From CAZFLM01 sp964519955 (GTDB lineage: Bacteria > Armatimonadota > Chthonomonadetes > Chthonomonadales > CAJBBX01): a DNA stretch of 6,919 bases. A program made the translations under genes and the position numbers. This document shows, piece by piece, positions 6,712-6,919 of the stretch. The DNA lies in the NCBI GenBank assembly GCA_964519955.1, contig CAZFLM010000156.1, positions 1-6,919 of the forward strand, given 5' to 3'. The notes under the pieces were generated by a model. That model was not told the DNA's origin and made no database searches. It was given only the letters and a program-made list of their open reading frames with translations. Numbering within the stretch: the first letter of the stretch is position 1; each line of letters starts with the position of its first letter.

Positions 6712-6807
6712 CCCTGGAGGGTCGGCCTCCGTGCCGAGCGCGCCTCGGCTCGGCCCGCGGTGGCGACGGAGCGCCACCCTCCATTCGCGCGGGACGCCCG
6801 CCCCACC
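6712..6807. repeat. Second cluster of hairpin repeats, upstream of the glycosyltransferase gene
   Basis: The cluster opens with 6712-6729, the exact reverse complement of 2963-2980 (18 bp), overlapped by 6719-6737, the exact reverse complement of 3119-3137 (19 bp). The latter forms TCGGC-CTCCGT-GCCGA (6722-6737), whose loop is the complement of ACGGAG. Next is GCCGAG/CTCGGC (6733-6738 with 6744-6749). Then comes GGTGGCG-ACGGAG-CGCCACC (6759-6778), followed by CTCC. A half element with right arm GCCCGCC and trailing CCACC (about 6795-6807) leads into the 61-bp tandem repeat. No ORF with coding character was recognised here. These are the same repeat family as on the other side of the glycosyltransferase gene. 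Confidence 0.7.
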
Positions 6808-6919
6808 GCGGCTCCGCACCGGTCGGTGGGCTCAAGGGCCCGGCGGGGTGCGGAGACCCCGCCCCACCACGGCTCCGCACCGGGCGGTGGGCCCAAGGGC
6901 CCGGCGGGGTGCGGAGACA
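6801..6919. repeat. 61-bp tandem repeat, two units, second cut by the window edge
   Basis: Unit one (6801-6861) and unit two (6862-6919, 58 bases seen) align without gaps and differ at 4 of 58 positions by eye. Each unit starts CCCCACC(G/A)CGGCTCCGCACC and contains a hairpin with arms GGCGGGG and CCCCGCC, seen complete at 6842-6848 and 6857-6863. The second unit's hairpin is cut at the edge. The stretch 6839-6862 is identical over 24 bases to 3044-3067 on the far side of the glycosyltransferase gene. The array may continue beyond the window. Confidence 0.8.

Noticed and set aside
2963..6729. Composite transposon or insertion sequence bounded by 18-bp inverted repeats
   Set aside because: There is no transposase, no visible target-site duplication, and more copies of the repeat lie outside and inside the supposed ends. 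A dispersed repeat family explains it better.

Overview
The window is GC-rich bacterial chromosomal DNA with long open frames, strong G/C bias at third codon positions and at least two non-ATG starts (TTG and GTG). Nothing here identifies the organism directly. The GC content, the DinB/DUF4349/GHMP-kinase set, the giant glycosyltransferase-TPR fusion and the hairpin-rich intergenic repeats would fit an uncultured lineage such as Armatimonadota, Planctomycetota or Chloroflexota. Armatimonadota is a tentative lean only. No rRNA, tRNA, CRISPR array, transposase, integrase or phage gene was seen.

Layout: four genes form two convergent pairs. Bases 1-236 are non-coding: a weak sigma70-like promoter, then a G-rich array of degenerate 7-nt repeats, then the leader of the first gene. 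A small DinB-superfamily protein (237-704, +) converges on a GHMP-family sugar kinase (867-1856, -). The 162 bp between their stop codons is almost entirely a second heptanucleotide array arranged as a long imperfect inverted repeat. The kinase is divergent from a DUF4349 lipoprotein (2003-2953, +) across a 146-bp spacer that carries a perfect 18-bp palindrome. The DUF4349 gene converges on a 1135-residue glycosyltransferase (3195-6602, -), which ends in a clear intrinsic terminator. Beyond the glycosyltransferase start, up to the window edge, lies a second cluster of short GC-rich hairpin repeats ending in a 61-bp tandem repeat. The same repeat family occurs at the other end of the gene.

Function: the glycosyltransferase is the most distinctive protein. 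It carries a GT-B (GT4-like) enzyme, a short helical repeat linker, a GT-A (GT2-like) enzyme and a long TPR superhelix in one chain, so it may perform two sequential sugar transfers on a surface glycan or protein. The GHMP kinase phosphorylates a sugar or related alcohol and could in principle feed a sugar-nucleotide pathway. It is in a different transcription unit, so this link is thematic only. DinB and DUF4349 have no evident connection to either.

The most unusual content is non-coding: two heptamer-register repeat arrays flanking the DinB gene, and a family of short hairpins around the glycosyltransferase whose stems differ in sequence but keep pairing while the loop stays constant.
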